Below are positions 24,875 to 33,181 of a DNA stretch of 64,000 nucleotides, piece by piece. The notes beneath the pieces are model-generated. The model was not told the origin of the DNA and did no database searches. It saw only the letters and a program-made list of their open reading frames with translations. The DNA lies in contig NZ_CP044426.1 in assembly GCF_008824185.1 (NCBI RefSeq), forward strand, positions 62,001 through 126,000, given 5' to 3'. How positions within the stretch are numbered: the first letter of the stretch is position 1; each line of letters opens with the position of its first letter. Source of the stretch: Paracoccus pantotrophus (GTDB lineage Bacteria > Pseudomonadota > Alphaproteobacteria > Rhodobacterales > Rhodobacteraceae). Both the position numbers and the translations under genes were made by a program.

Positions 24875-26760
24875 CAGAACGCCTGCCCCAGACCGATATA
24901 GACCTGCACCCCGCCGTCGTCGCCATCGCCGCCGCCGACCGGGGTGGCGATGTCGAAGCGCAGCGGCCCGACCGGGGTGCGATAGCGGATGCCCGCGCCG
25001 GCCCCGGCCTGCCAGCCGCTGGCGCCGGACCAGCCGCTGTCCTCCCAGACCCGGCCGGCATCGGCGAACAGCGCCAGGCCGATGCGTTCGCGGACCTGGA
25101 TGCGGGTCTCGGCGGTCAGGGTGACGATGGACATGCCGCCGGTGCGCACCATGCCGCCGCTGTTGTCGGGGATCACCTCGACGCCCAGCGATTCATAGGA
25201 ATGGCCGCGCACCGTGCCGCCGCCGCCGGACCAGAACAGGTAATCGCGCGGGGTTTCCCCGATCTCGGGGCCGACCACGGTGCCCAGCCGCGCCCGGCCG
25301 GCCAGGGTGAAGCGGTCATCGGTGCCGAAGCTGTAATAGGCCCGCCCCTCGGCCAGCACCTGTGCGCCCGAGCCGGTTTCGTCCTGCAAGCCGACAAAGG
25401 GCGTGACCCCGCCCGACAGCCAATAGCCGCGCTTGGCGTCGGTCGGCTCGTCGCGCTTGTCCCAGATCACGCTGGTAGGCAGCGCGAAAAGCCGGAAATC
25501 GGTGCGGCCGCTGTCGTCGTCGACGCGCAGCGCCCGGTATTGCAGGGCGATATCGGCGGTCAATTCGTCGCTGGGGATCCAGGTGAAGCCCAGGCCGAAG
25601 GTGCCGGACTTGAGGTCGTAATCCTCTTCCTGCAGGCTTTCGACCTTGGCCAGCACATAGCCGGTGGTGTCGGCGGTGATGGTGGCGGGCCGGTCGATGC
25701 GCAGCCCCAGGCTGTAGTCGCGCCCGCTATCGCCGCCGATATCCGAGACGCCGGCATCCACGCGCAGCCGCTCGCCGCCGCGGAACAGGTTGCGGTTGAT
25801 CCAGTAGGCGGTCAGCGACAGCCCGTCGGTATTGGAATATTCGAAGCCGGCACCCAGCCGGCGCAGCTTCTGCTCGGCCACCAGCAGGTCCACGTCCAGC
25901 GTGTTGCCGGGGCCGATCCGGTCGGCCTCGGTCAGGGTGATGGCCGAGAACACGCCCGAGCGGCGCAGGCGCTTCCTCACATTCTCGAGCTTCTCGGGAT
26001 CGAAGCGTTCGCCCTCGGGGAAGCCGGCGATCTTGCGCAGCCGGCGCGGGTCCATGCGCTGATGGCCGCGGATGGTCAGCTGGCCAAAGCGCAGCTCGGG
26101 GCCCGGCGCCAGGCGGATGCGGCTGTCGATCAGGTTGGTGGCGTGGTCGGCGATGATCTCGGTCTCGGCCACCTCGGCCTTGGCGTGGCCCACGTTGCGC
26201 CAGCCCGCCACGCCGGCGGTGGCGGCGTTCTTCATGTCGCCGGTGCGGGCGATCTCGCCCCGGCGATAGCTGCGCGGCAGTTCGGTGCCCGGCGCCACCG
26301 GCGCGATCTCGGCCCGGCTGTAGCGAAAGCGCGGGCCGGGCTGGACCGAGACCACCACCCGGTGCACCACCTTGGGCGCGTCGAGCGGCGCGATGCCGGC
26401 AGCCTCGACCCCGTCCAGGGTGATGTCGATGACGCCCGAGTAATAGCCCTGGTCGTAAAGCACCCCCAGGATGCGGGCGTAATCGCCGCGCGCGGCGGCC
26501 AGCATGTCCTGGCCCGTCACCCGCCCCTCGTCCTGGGCGCTGACCAGAAGCGAGGTCTGCCGGATCGCCGGAAGCAGGGCGTCGTCGCCGCCATCGACCT
26601 GGAAATCCAGGTTCACGGGCGAGCCGTCATTGCCGTCCCGGCCGAACCAGCCCGAAAAGGGCGAGGAGGAAGGCGAGCCCGAGGACTGCGCCCAGACCAT
26701 GCCCGCGCCGGTTGCAAGCACGATTGCGGCAGCCGTCCCTGCCTTGATCCAGCTTTTCAT
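24874..26760 (-). CDS. tamA: Translocation and assembly module outer-membrane protein TamA
   Basis: 628 residues. A signal peptide (MKSWIKAGTAAAIVLATGAG, cleaved after VWA) is followed by POTRA-like domains (about 60-290; for example LRFGQLTIRGHQRMDP) and an Omp85-type 16-strand barrel ending in the outer-membrane signature with terminal Phe (YIGLGQAF). The barrel-lock loop is recognisable in GGGGTVRGHSYESLG (the VRGY/F-like motif). The ATG at 26760 is chosen because it opens the signal peptide. It is paired with TamB directly downstream. Confidence 0.9.
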   Translation of the reverse strand: MKSWIKAGTAAAIVLATGAGMVWAQSSGSPSSSPFSGWFGRDGNDGSPVNLDFQVDGGDDALLPAIRQTSLLVSAQDEGRVTGQDMLAAARGDYARILGVLYDQGYYSGVIDITLDGVEAAGIAPLDAPKVVHRVVVSVQPGPRFRYSRAEIAPVAPGTELPRSYRRGEIARTGDMKNAATAGVAGWRNVGHAKAEVAETEIIADHATNLIDSRIRLAPGPELRFGQLTIRGHQRMDPRRLRKIAGFPEGERFDPEKLENVRKRLRRSGVFSAITLTEADRIGPGNTLDVDLLVAEQKLRRLGAGFEYSNTDGLSLTAYWINRNLFRGGERLRVDAGVSDIGGDSGRDYSLGLRIDRPATITADTTGYVLAKVESLQEEDYDLKSGTFGLGFTWIPSDELTADIALQYRALRVDDDSGRTDFRLFALPTSVIWDKRDEPTDAKRGYWLSGGVTPFVGLQDETGSGAQVLAEGRAYYSFGTDDRFTLAGRARLGTVVGPEIGETPRDYLFWSGGGGTVRGHSYESLGVEVIPDNSGGMVRTGGMSIVTLTAETRIQVRERIGLALFADAGRVWEDSGWSGASGWQAGAGAGIRYRTPVGPLRFDIATPVGGGDGDDGGVQVYIGLGQAF

Positions 26761-26851
26761 TGCCTGATTGCCCTGCTTCTGGCGGTTTTCCCGCAAGCAT
26801 TGCAGGGCACGTCAACAAAATCCAGCGCAGCTGCCCAAATTCGGGCGATTT

Positions 26852-27775
26852 TCAGCGGATTGCGGCCAGACAGCCATGCAGCGCCGCCATGTCGTCCCGG
26901 ATCACGCCGATCGGAACCGCCTGCGGAATCCGCGCCATCAGCGGGTCGGAAAGGAAGGCGCGCTCGAAGATTTCGAACCGATCGGTGCAGGAACGCGCGA
27001 CGCTGCCGGCCAGGAACATGCCCTCCATCGGCATGAAACGAAAGGCAAGTTCGCGGCAGAACAGCCCGAACAGCCGGGCATAGAGCGCCAGCGTTTCCTC
27101 GGCCGCCTGATCGCCCTGGGCCGCGTCTGCGACCACGGTTTCGGCCCGGCCCTGCGGCAGGCCCATGCGCAGCGCGTGCAGCCGGGCAAGGCCGCGGCCG
27201 GCGAACAGTTCCTCGACCGAATCAATCGCCCGGCCGGCTGCACCAAGCGCCTCGGCCAGCGGCTCGGCCACGGAAAGCGGCAGGCGGGTATGGCCCTCCT
27301 CGGCCTCAAGGCAGGCGATCCCGCCGTCCGGCAGCACCTTGACCGCGCAGACGTTGAAGCCGGTGCCGGCATTCACCACCAGCCGCTGCCCGTTCGACAG
27401 CGCGCCTTCGGGCGCCGCGCGCAGGAAGCCCGCCGCCTCGCCGTCCAGGGCCGGCGTGGCATAGCCCAGGGCGATCAGGTCGTTGATCAGCCGCGCGCGG
27501 GGGGCGCCGGACAGCGTGCAGAGCCGTGCCGTGGAAAAGCTCCAGTCGCGGTTGGTCAGCCGCGCCTCGTCTCCCCAGACCGGGCCGGCGACGGCGACGC
27601 AGACCGCCTCGATCTGCGGGCTGCCCTGCTGGGCGAGGAACTTGGCCACCACCTCGTCGAATGTCGCATGATCGTCGCCGCGAAACCGGGTGATGGTATC
27701 GGCGACCAGCGCGCCGTCCCGTGCCAGCGCCATCCGCGCATTGGTGCCGCCCACATCCGCCAACAGGATCGCCAT
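26852..27775 (-). CDS. glk: Glucokinase (ROK-unrelated, bacterial Glk type)
   Basis: 307 residues. The phosphate-binding motif is ILLADVGGTNARMAL at the very N-terminus, with the glucose/ATP signatures AVAGPV, NDLIALGYATPAL, VVNAGTGFNVCAV and the acid/histidine cluster EEGHTRLPL. It phosphorylates glucose to glucose-6-phosphate in the cytoplasm. The ATG at 27775 starts right at the nucleotide-binding strand after a GGGGGAAGAC ribosome site; 50 further residues of open frame upstream are not family sequence. It is divergent from a small exported protein. Confidence 0.9.
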   Translation of the reverse strand: MAILLADVGGTNARMALARDGALVADTITRFRGDDHATFDEVVAKFLAQQGSPQIEAVCVAVAGPVWGDEARLTNRDWSFSTARLCTLSGAPRARLINDLIALGYATPALDGEAAGFLRAAPEGALSNGQRLVVNAGTGFNVCAVKVLPDGGIACLEAEEGHTRLPLSVAEPLAEALGAAGRAIDSVEELFAGRGLARLHALRMGLPQGRAETVVADAAQGDQAAEETLALYARLFGLFCRELAFRFMPMEGMFLAGSVARSCTDRFEIFERAFLSDPLMARIPQAVPIGVIRDDMAALHGCLAAIR

Positions 27776-27924
27776 GTCTTCCCCCTTTTCCGCGCAGCCT
27801 CGTCCCGATCCTTCTAAGCCATTCCAGAGAAAGCTGCTACCGCTCACATTTGCGACTGGATCGGAACCTTTCGCGAACCCCGGCGGTTTTCCCCGGTCAC
27901 CCGCGCAAGCGAAAGGTTGAGGCA

Positions 27925-28368
27925 ATGCACATGACCCCGGCTTCCCGCATCGCAGCCGCCCTGCTGGCGGTGCTTCTGGCCCTGCCGGGCCAGTCCGCGC
28001 AGGCGGCGATCCAGACCCGCGAGGAGAACCTGGCCCATCCGCGCGGCTGGTCCGCCATCGCCGGCATGGACCCGCGCGCCGTGCGCGAGGTCGCCCGCAC
28101 CCTGCCGCTGTCCGAAGTGGCGGTGGAGGACCAGCCCTGGTGCGACCGCAAGGCGGAACTGGAGCAGACCCTGCGCCAGGATTTCGGCGAGGCGCGGATC
28201 GCCACCGGGACCGATGGCGTGACGCTGTGGGGCTCGGACCTGATGGGCACCTGGACGGTGGTGTTCGAGCGGCCGGATGCGACCAGCTGCGTCATCGCCT
28301 CGGGGATCGGCTTCAGCGACGCGACCAGCCCGCAGGTGTTCTTCGTCAAGGCGGGCTTCAACGGCTGA
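27925..28368 (+). CDS. Small exported protein of unknown function
   Basis: 147 residues. A clear signal peptide (ASRIAAALLAVLLALPGQSAQA/A) predicts a mature periplasmic protein of about 120 residues. Two cysteines (PWCDRK and TSCVIAS) could form a disulfide. I do not recognise a family. Start at 27925 (MHM...) or the ATG at 27931; a GAAAGGTTGAGG stretch provides the ribosome site. It is divergent from glk and 69 bases upstream of ahcY, though a promoter candidate in that gap suggests ahcY is also expressed alone. Confidence 0.7.
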   Translation: MHMTPASRIAAALLAVLLALPGQSAQAAIQTREENLAHPRGWSAIAGMDPRAVREVARTLPLSEVAVEDQPWCDRKAELEQTLRQDFGEARIATGTDGVTLWGSDLMGTWTVVFERPDATSCVIASGIGFSDATSPQVFFVKAGFNG

Positions 28369-28378
28369 CCGCTTGGGT

Positions 28379-28407
28379 TTGCAGGACCGCGCCGGGGATG
28401 CTAAGGC
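28379..28407 (+). promoter_or_regulatory. Possible ahcY promoter
   Basis: TTGCAG, 17 bases, TAAGGC, ending about 30 bases before the ahcY start. The -35 is good at 4 of 6 positions and the -10 is weak. No SAH riboswitch is seen in the 69-base leader. Confidence 0.3.
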
Positions 28408-28437
28408 CGCGCCAACAGCACAAGGCGCGAGGGCCCC

Positions 28438-29829
28438 ATGACCGATTACATCATCCGCGACATCGCCCTGGCCGAATACGGCCGCAAGGAGCTGGACATC
28501 GCCGAGACCGAGATGCCCGGCCTGATGGCCCTGCGCGCCGAATATGGCGAGACGAAGCCGCTGAAGGGCGCCCGCATCGCCGGCAGCCTGCACATGACCG
28601 TGCAGACCGCCGTGCTGATCGAGACGCTGGTGGCGCTGGGGGCCGAGGTGCGCTGGGCGTCCTGCAACATCTTCTCGACCCAGGACCATGCGGCGGCGGC
28701 GATTGCGAAAGCCGGCATCCCGGTCTTTGCCGTCAAGGGCGAGACGCTGCCGGAATACTGGTCCTATACCGACCAGATCTTCCAGTTCGCGGAAGGCACG
28801 GCGAACATGATCCTGGACGACGGCGGCGACGCGACCATGTATGTGCTGCTGGGCGCGCGGGTCGAGGCGGGCGAGACCGGGCTGATCGACGTGCCGACCA
28901 GCGAGGAGGAGGAGGCGCTGTTCGCCCAGATCCGCAAGCGGCTGGCGGCCTCGCCCGGCTGGTTCACCCGGCAGCGCGATGCGATCCGCGGCGTCAGCGA
29001 GGAGACGACGACCGGCGTGCATCGGCTTTACGACCTGCACAAGAAGGGGCTCTTGCCGTTCCCGGCGATCAACGTGAACGACAGCGTCACCAAGTCGAAA
29101 TTCGACAACAAGTATGGCTGCAAGGAATCGCTGGTCGACGGCATCCGGCGGGCCACCGACGTGATGATGGCCGGCAAGGTCGCCGTGGTCTGCGGCTATG
29201 GCGACGTGGGCAAGGGCTCGGCCGCGTCGCTGCGCGGTGCCGGCGCCCGCGTGAAGGTGACCGAGGTCGATCCGATCTGCGCCCTGCAGGCCGCCATGGA
29301 CGGCTTCGAGGTGGTGCTGCTGGAGGAGGTGGTCGCGACGGCCGACATCTTCGTCACCACCACCGGCAACAAGGACGTGATCCGCATCGAGCACATGCGC
29401 GAGATGAAGGACATGGCCATCGTCGGCAATATCGGCCATTTCGACAACGAGATCCAGGTCGCGGCGCTGAAAAACCACAAATGGACCAACGTCAAGGACC
29501 AGGTGGACATGATCGAGATGCCCTCGGGCAACCGGATCATCCTGCTGTCCGAGGGGCGGCTCTTGAACCTGGGCAATGCCACCGGCCACCCCAGCTTCGT
29601 GATGTCGGCCAGCTTCACCAACCAGGTGCTGGCGCAGATCGAGCTGTGGACCAAGAACGACGCATACGCGCCGGGCGTCTATATCCTGCCCAAGGCGCTG
29701 GACGAAAAGGTCGCCCGGCTGCATCTGGACAAGATCGGCGTCAAGCTGACCAAGCTGTCCAGCGAACAGGCCGCCTATATCGGCGTGACGCCCGAGGGCC
29801 CGTTCAAGTCCGAACATTACCGCTATTGA
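28438..29829 (+). CDS. ahcY: Adenosylhomocysteinase
   Basis: 463 residues, full length with the bacterial insert and the conserved C-terminus FKSEHYRY. It splits S-adenosylhomocysteine to homocysteine and adenosine, relieving product inhibition of methyltransferases. Seen: the NAD-binding GYGDVGKGSA, the substrate region WASCNIFSTQDHAAAA, the catalytic-lysine region INVNDSVTKSKFDN and GNIGHFDNEI. A GC hairpin follows the stop (29836-29860) without a T tract, and a HIT-family gene starts 54 bases on. Confidence 0.97.
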   Translation: MTDYIIRDIALAEYGRKELDIAETEMPGLMALRAEYGETKPLKGARIAGSLHMTVQTAVLIETLVALGAEVRWASCNIFSTQDHAAAAIAKAGIPVFAVKGETLPEYWSYTDQIFQFAEGTANMILDDGGDATMYVLLGARVEAGETGLIDVPTSEEEEALFAQIRKRLAASPGWFTRQRDAIRGVSEETTTGVHRLYDLHKKGLLPFPAINVNDSVTKSKFDNKYGCKESLVDGIRRATDVMMAGKVAVVCGYGDVGKGSAASLRGAGARVKVTEVDPICALQAAMDGFEVVLLEEVVATADIFVTTTGNKDVIRIEHMREMKDMAIVGNIGHFDNEIQVAALKNHKWTNVKDQVDMIEMPSGNRIILLSEGRLLNLGNATGHPSFVMSASFTNQVLAQIELWTKNDAYAPGVYILPKALDEKVARLHLDKIGVKLTKLSSEQAAYIGVTPEGPFKSEHYRY

Positions 29830-29883
29830 ACGCGTGGGCGCGGCTCGACCGGGGCCGCGCCGCAAGCCGGGAAGGGGGACCGG

Positions 29884-30318
29884 ATGTCCGACGATTGCCT
29901 GTTCTGTCGCATCGCGCGCGGCGAATTGCCGGCGCATCGGATCTATGAGGACGAGCATATCCTCGCCTTCCTGGACCTGCATCCCATCCGTCCCGGCCAT
30001 TGCCTGGTCATTCCCAAGCGGCATTACCCCTGGTTCGAGGATCTGCCCGAGGATCTTGCCACCCGCATCACCGGTTGCGCGCAGCGCCTGGCCCGGCAGA
30101 TGAAGGCGCTTTACGCGGTCGAGCGGGTCGCCCTGTTCTATACCGGCATCCATGTCGCCCATGCCCATGCGCATGTCGTGCCGATGCATCATGTGCATGA
30201 CGTCTCGTCGCAGGCCTATCTGAAGGACGGCATCGACAGTTTCGCGGCGCCGCCGCAACTGTCGCCCGAGGAAGGCGCCCGGATCGCCCAGGCGCTGGCC
30301 CCCGCCTTCGCGGGATAG
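29884..30318 (+). CDS. HIT-family nucleotide hydrolase/transferase
   Basis: 144 residues. The histidine triad is seen as H93-x-H95-x-H97 in HVAHAHAHVVPMH. An N-terminal CxxC (C5, C8) plus later histidines match the zinc site of many bacterial HINT-like proteins. Members hydrolyse adenosine phosphoramidates or other nucleotidyl substrates; the exact substrate is unknown. Placement directly after ahcY on the same strand suggests a shared nucleotide-salvage setting, but this is only inference. Confidence 0.88.
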   Translation: MSDDCLFCRIARGELPAHRIYEDEHILAFLDLHPIRPGHCLVIPKRHYPWFEDLPEDLATRITGCAQRLARQMKALYAVERVALFYTGIHVAHAHAHVVPMHHVHDVSSQAYLKDGIDSFAAPPQLSPEEGARIAQALAPAFAG

Positions 30319-30348
30319 GCACGCCGCGCCGCAAGCGTGCGGTTTCAG

Positions 30349-30376
30349 TTGATATTTGCCCGCCCGGCGCTAGGCT
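30349..30376 (+). promoter_or_regulatory. Candidate promoter of the DUF2853 gene
   Basis: TTGATA, 16 bases, TAGGCT, placed about 40 bases before the start codon at 30416. A hairpin GCACGC/GCGTGC (30319-30340) just upstream may end transcription of the HIT gene, but it lacks a T tract. Confidence 0.4.
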
Positions 30377-30415
30377 CTCCCCTGGGATGAACCAATCCGA
30401 AGGGGGGACAGAGCA

Positions 30416-30757
30416 ATGAGCAAGCGCGACGATCTGATCGCCAAATACGCCGCCGACATGAAGGACAAGCTGGGCGTCACGCCCGACATGGACCTGCTGA
30501 CCAAGGTGGTCATCGGCTGCGGGCCTTCGATCTACAACGCCGACGGGGAAACCGTGGCCGGATCGGACAAGGCCGAACTGGAGCGTATCAGGACCAACTA
30601 CCTGATGAAAAAGCTGGGCCTGCCCGACGGCCCCGAGCTTTCCGCCGCCATCGACAAGGTGATCGCGAAATACGGCAGTTCCAACCGCAACAAGTATCGC
30701 GCGGTGGTCTATTACATGCTCTGCATGCATTTCGGCAAACAGGCGGCCTATGCCTGA
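30416..30757 (+). CDS. DUF2853 family protein
   Basis: 113 residues, compact and charged, starting MSKRDDLIAKYAADMKDKLG and including YLMKKLGLPDG and a tyrosine-rich end (RAVVYYMLCMHFGKQ). It matches the DUF2853 family of small alphaproteobacterial cytoplasmic proteins; function unknown. A strong GGGGGACAG ribosome site precedes the ATG. It stands alone between two candidate transcription boundaries. Confidence 0.8.
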   Translation: MSKRDDLIAKYAADMKDKLGVTPDMDLLTKVVIGCGPSIYNADGETVAGSDKAELERIRTNYLMKKLGLPDGPELSAAIDKVIAKYGSSNRNKYRAVVYYMLCMHFGKQAAYA

Positions 30758-30817
30758 CGGCGGTGACGCAACGTCACGAAAGGCCGCGGCCAGGCGCTGA
30801 ACGCCGGGCGGGCGCCG

Positions 30818-31435
30818 TCAATCCAGCATCCGCTTGATCGCCGCGACATGGCCGGCATCGGCGGCGCAGGCGTCGGCGGCCAGCGCCGCGGCCTCGTCCA
30901 GCAGCGCCTCGGGCGCGACCAGCCGGTCGATCAGGCCCCAGGCCAGCGCCTCTTCGGCCGGGATCTTTTGCCCGGCCATCAGGATCATCTTGGCGCGCGC
31001 CGGCCCGACCAATGCGCGCAGGCGCAAGGGATCGCTGGGCTGGGGCAGGAAGCCCAGGCGCATGACCGGATAGAAGATTTTCGCACCCGGCACCGCCAGC
31101 CGCAGGTCGCAGGCCAGCACCATGCCCAGGGCGCCACCCGCCGCCGTGCCGTTCAGCGCGGCGATGGTCAGGCAAGGCATCGAGGCCACGCGGGACGACA
31201 GCCGCTCCCATTCCGGGGACAGGGCCAGCCCGGCGCGGGCCTCGTCCAGATCGGCCCCGGCGGAAAACACCGCGCCCTCGCCGGTCAGGATCACGGCGCG
31301 CAGGGCGGGCTCGGCGGCCAGCGCGTCGAAAGCGGCGGTCAGCCCGGCCAGCATGGCGCCGGTCAGCGAATTGGCCTTGGCCGGGCGCGCGATGGTGATG
31401 CGTCCGATCCCGCCGACGATTTCCCTGGTGATCAT
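30818..31435 (-). CDS. Enoyl-CoA hydratase/isomerase family protein
   Basis: 205 residues with the crotonase fold. The oxyanion-hole segments are FSAGADLDEA (A-G-A-D-L) and LNGTAAGGALGMVLACDLRLA. The catalytic glutamates of true hydratases are not both obvious, so the reaction could be hydration, isomerisation or another crotonase chemistry on acyl-CoA. It is shorter than typical hydratases (about 255) because the C-terminal helices are reduced. The second of two adjacent ATGs (31435) is chosen since AGGAGG lies five bases before it; the first leaves only two bases. Confidence 0.82.
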   Translation of the reverse strand: MITREIVGGIGRITIARPAKANSLTGAMLAGLTAAFDALAAEPALRAVILTGEGAVFSAGADLDEARAGLALSPEWERLSSRVASMPCLTIAALNGTAAGGALGMVLACDLRLAVPGAKIFYPVMRLGFLPQPSDPLRLRALVGPARAKMILMAGQKIPAEEALAWGLIDRLVAPEALLDEAAALAADACAADAGHVAAIKRMLD

Positions 31436-31521
31436 CATTCCCTCCTTGGACCCGCGCGCTGGCTGTGGCAAAAGCCGGATCGGTGTTTCTTATGCAATTC
31501 TCGCCGGAAAGGTGTTATGAA

Positions 31522-33084
31522 ATGAACCTGCGACTGACAAGCTCGGCCCTGGCGCTGGCCGCGATGACGGCCCCGGCGCTTGCCGATGTGACTTCGGAAC
31601 AGGTGTGGCAGTCCTGGGTCGATTACTACCAGTCGCTCGGTTACAGCGTGACCGAGGGCAAGCGCGACAAGGCCGGCGACACGCTGACGCTCAGCGACAT
31701 CGCCATCAGCGGCGGCGTGCCCGACAGCCAGGTCAGCTTCAGCATTCCCCAGGTCACGCTGAGCGAGGGGGCCGACGGCACGGTCAAGACGGTCTTCGCC
31801 GACCGGATGACCGGCGAGGCGCATGGGACCGATCCCGACGGGCAAAGCTACAGCCTGCCCTTTACCGTGGACATGCCGGGCAATGCCATCGTCACCTCGG
31901 GCGCGCCCGAGGACATGACGCATGACTTCGACTATCCCGCGATGGACTTCACCTTGACCACGATCAAGAGGGGCGACAAGGAAACCCCGCTGCCGATCAA
32001 GGTGGGCGTGGCGGATTCGACCGGCACCTTCCACATCATTGCCGGTGCACCGGCGAAATACGACTATGCGATGAAATCGGGCGCGATCACCTTCTCGGGC
32101 GACGTGGACAGCGAGGAAGGCGACAAGGTCAAGTTCGGGGGCAGCCTCGCCGATCTGGAAACCACCGGCGAGATGGCCGTCCCCTCCGGCATCAAGCTGG
32201 AAGAGGACATGAACGCCGCGCTGAAGGCCGGGCTTGCCATGAATGGGGTGCTGAAATCCGGCGCCATGGCGGTCAGCTTCGACTTTGCCGGCACCGACGA
32301 AGGCGGCGAGGCCACCAGCGGCGCCGGCAAATACGACGGCAAGGGCTTCGAGCTGAGCTTCGGCCTGTCGCAGGACGGCATGACCTACCAGGCGGGCTCG
32401 GATGCCGGCAGCTTCGAGCTGACCAGCAGCGACATGCCCTTCCCGATCAATTACGCCATCGAAAGCGGCAGCTTCGACATGCAGATGCCGGTGATGCAGT
32501 CGGATCAGGCGCAGCCCTTCAAGTTCGCCTATTCGCTGGCCGGGCTGACGCTGGGCGATGCGATCTGGAACCTGTTCGACGCGCAGGGCCAGCTGCCGCG
32601 CGACCCGGCCTCGCTGGACATCGACGTGACCGGGCAGATGAAGGTGGCCAAGGACATCTTCGACCCGGCCGGCATGGCGCCTGCCGCGGACGAGGCCCCG
32701 GATGAGGCTGAGACCGACGGCGCCGAGGGCATGGAGGCTGCGGAAGCCGACCCGCAGCCCTTCGAGCCGGTCGAGGTCGCGATCAACCAGTTCGCGCTGG
32801 TCGCGCTTGGCGCCAAGGTGAATGCCGAGGGCGCGCTGAAGGCCCCGGAAAGCGGCGACATGACCACCCCGGTCGGCGAGGTCCATGCCCGTTACGAGGG
32901 CGTGAACGGCCTGATCGACAAGCTGGGCGCCATGGGCCTGATCCCCGAGGATCAGATCATGGGCGTGCGGATGATGATGGCCATGTTCGCCAAGCCGGTC
33001 GCTGAGGGTGAGGACAGGCTGGAAACCAGGCTCGAGTTCAAGGAAGACGGCTCGATCTTTGCCAACGGCCAGCAGATCAAGTAA
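31522..33084 (+). CDS. DUF2125 domain exported protein
   Basis: 520 residues with a signal peptide (MNLRLTSSALALAAMTAPALA/DV). The repeated strand-like segments (SGAITFSGDV, AGSFELTSSDMPFP, ESGSFDMQMPV) match DUF2125, an alphaproteobacterial envelope family of unknown function with a long beta-rich fold resembling lipid-carrying proteins. A low-complexity acidic stretch rich in Ala, Glu and Asp lies around residues 390-415. It starts divergently from the hydratase and is not linked to the next gene. Confidence 0.8.
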   Translation: MNLRLTSSALALAAMTAPALADVTSEQVWQSWVDYYQSLGYSVTEGKRDKAGDTLTLSDIAISGGVPDSQVSFSIPQVTLSEGADGTVKTVFADRMTGEAHGTDPDGQSYSLPFTVDMPGNAIVTSGAPEDMTHDFDYPAMDFTLTTIKRGDKETPLPIKVGVADSTGTFHIIAGAPAKYDYAMKSGAITFSGDVDSEEGDKVKFGGSLADLETTGEMAVPSGIKLEEDMNAALKAGLAMNGVLKSGAMAVSFDFAGTDEGGEATSGAGKYDGKGFELSFGLSQDGMTYQAGSDAGSFELTSSDMPFPINYAIESGSFDMQMPVMQSDQAQPFKFAYSLAGLTLGDAIWNLFDAQGQLPRDPASLDIDVTGQMKVAKDIFDPAGMAPAADEAPDEAETDGAEGMEAAEADPQPFEPVEVAINQFALVALGAKVNAEGALKAPESGDMTTPVGEVHARYEGVNGLIDKLGAMGLIPEDQIMGVRMMMAMFAKPVAEGEDRLETRLEFKEDGSIFANGQQIK

Positions 33085-33181
33085 CCCCTCCGGGGCGCGG
33101 CGCCCGGCGCCCTGACGGATCGCATTGCGGGGGCCGGGCGTTGGTGCCGCGGCCCCCGTGTCCTATTCCAAGGTGAACCGC

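Noticed and set aside
22775..27036. Long plus-strand open frames of about 700-730 codons opposite tamA and tamB
   Set aside because: Low-complexity Gly/Ala/Arg/His composition and no start signals; they are codon-bias shadows.
28369..28437. SAH riboswitch before ahcY
   Set aside because: The 69-base leader has no conserved SAH core or long stems.
27844..30258. An 804-codon minus-strand frame across ahcY and HIT
   Set aside because: ahcY and HIT are certain on the plus strand; the antisense frame has no recognisable domain.
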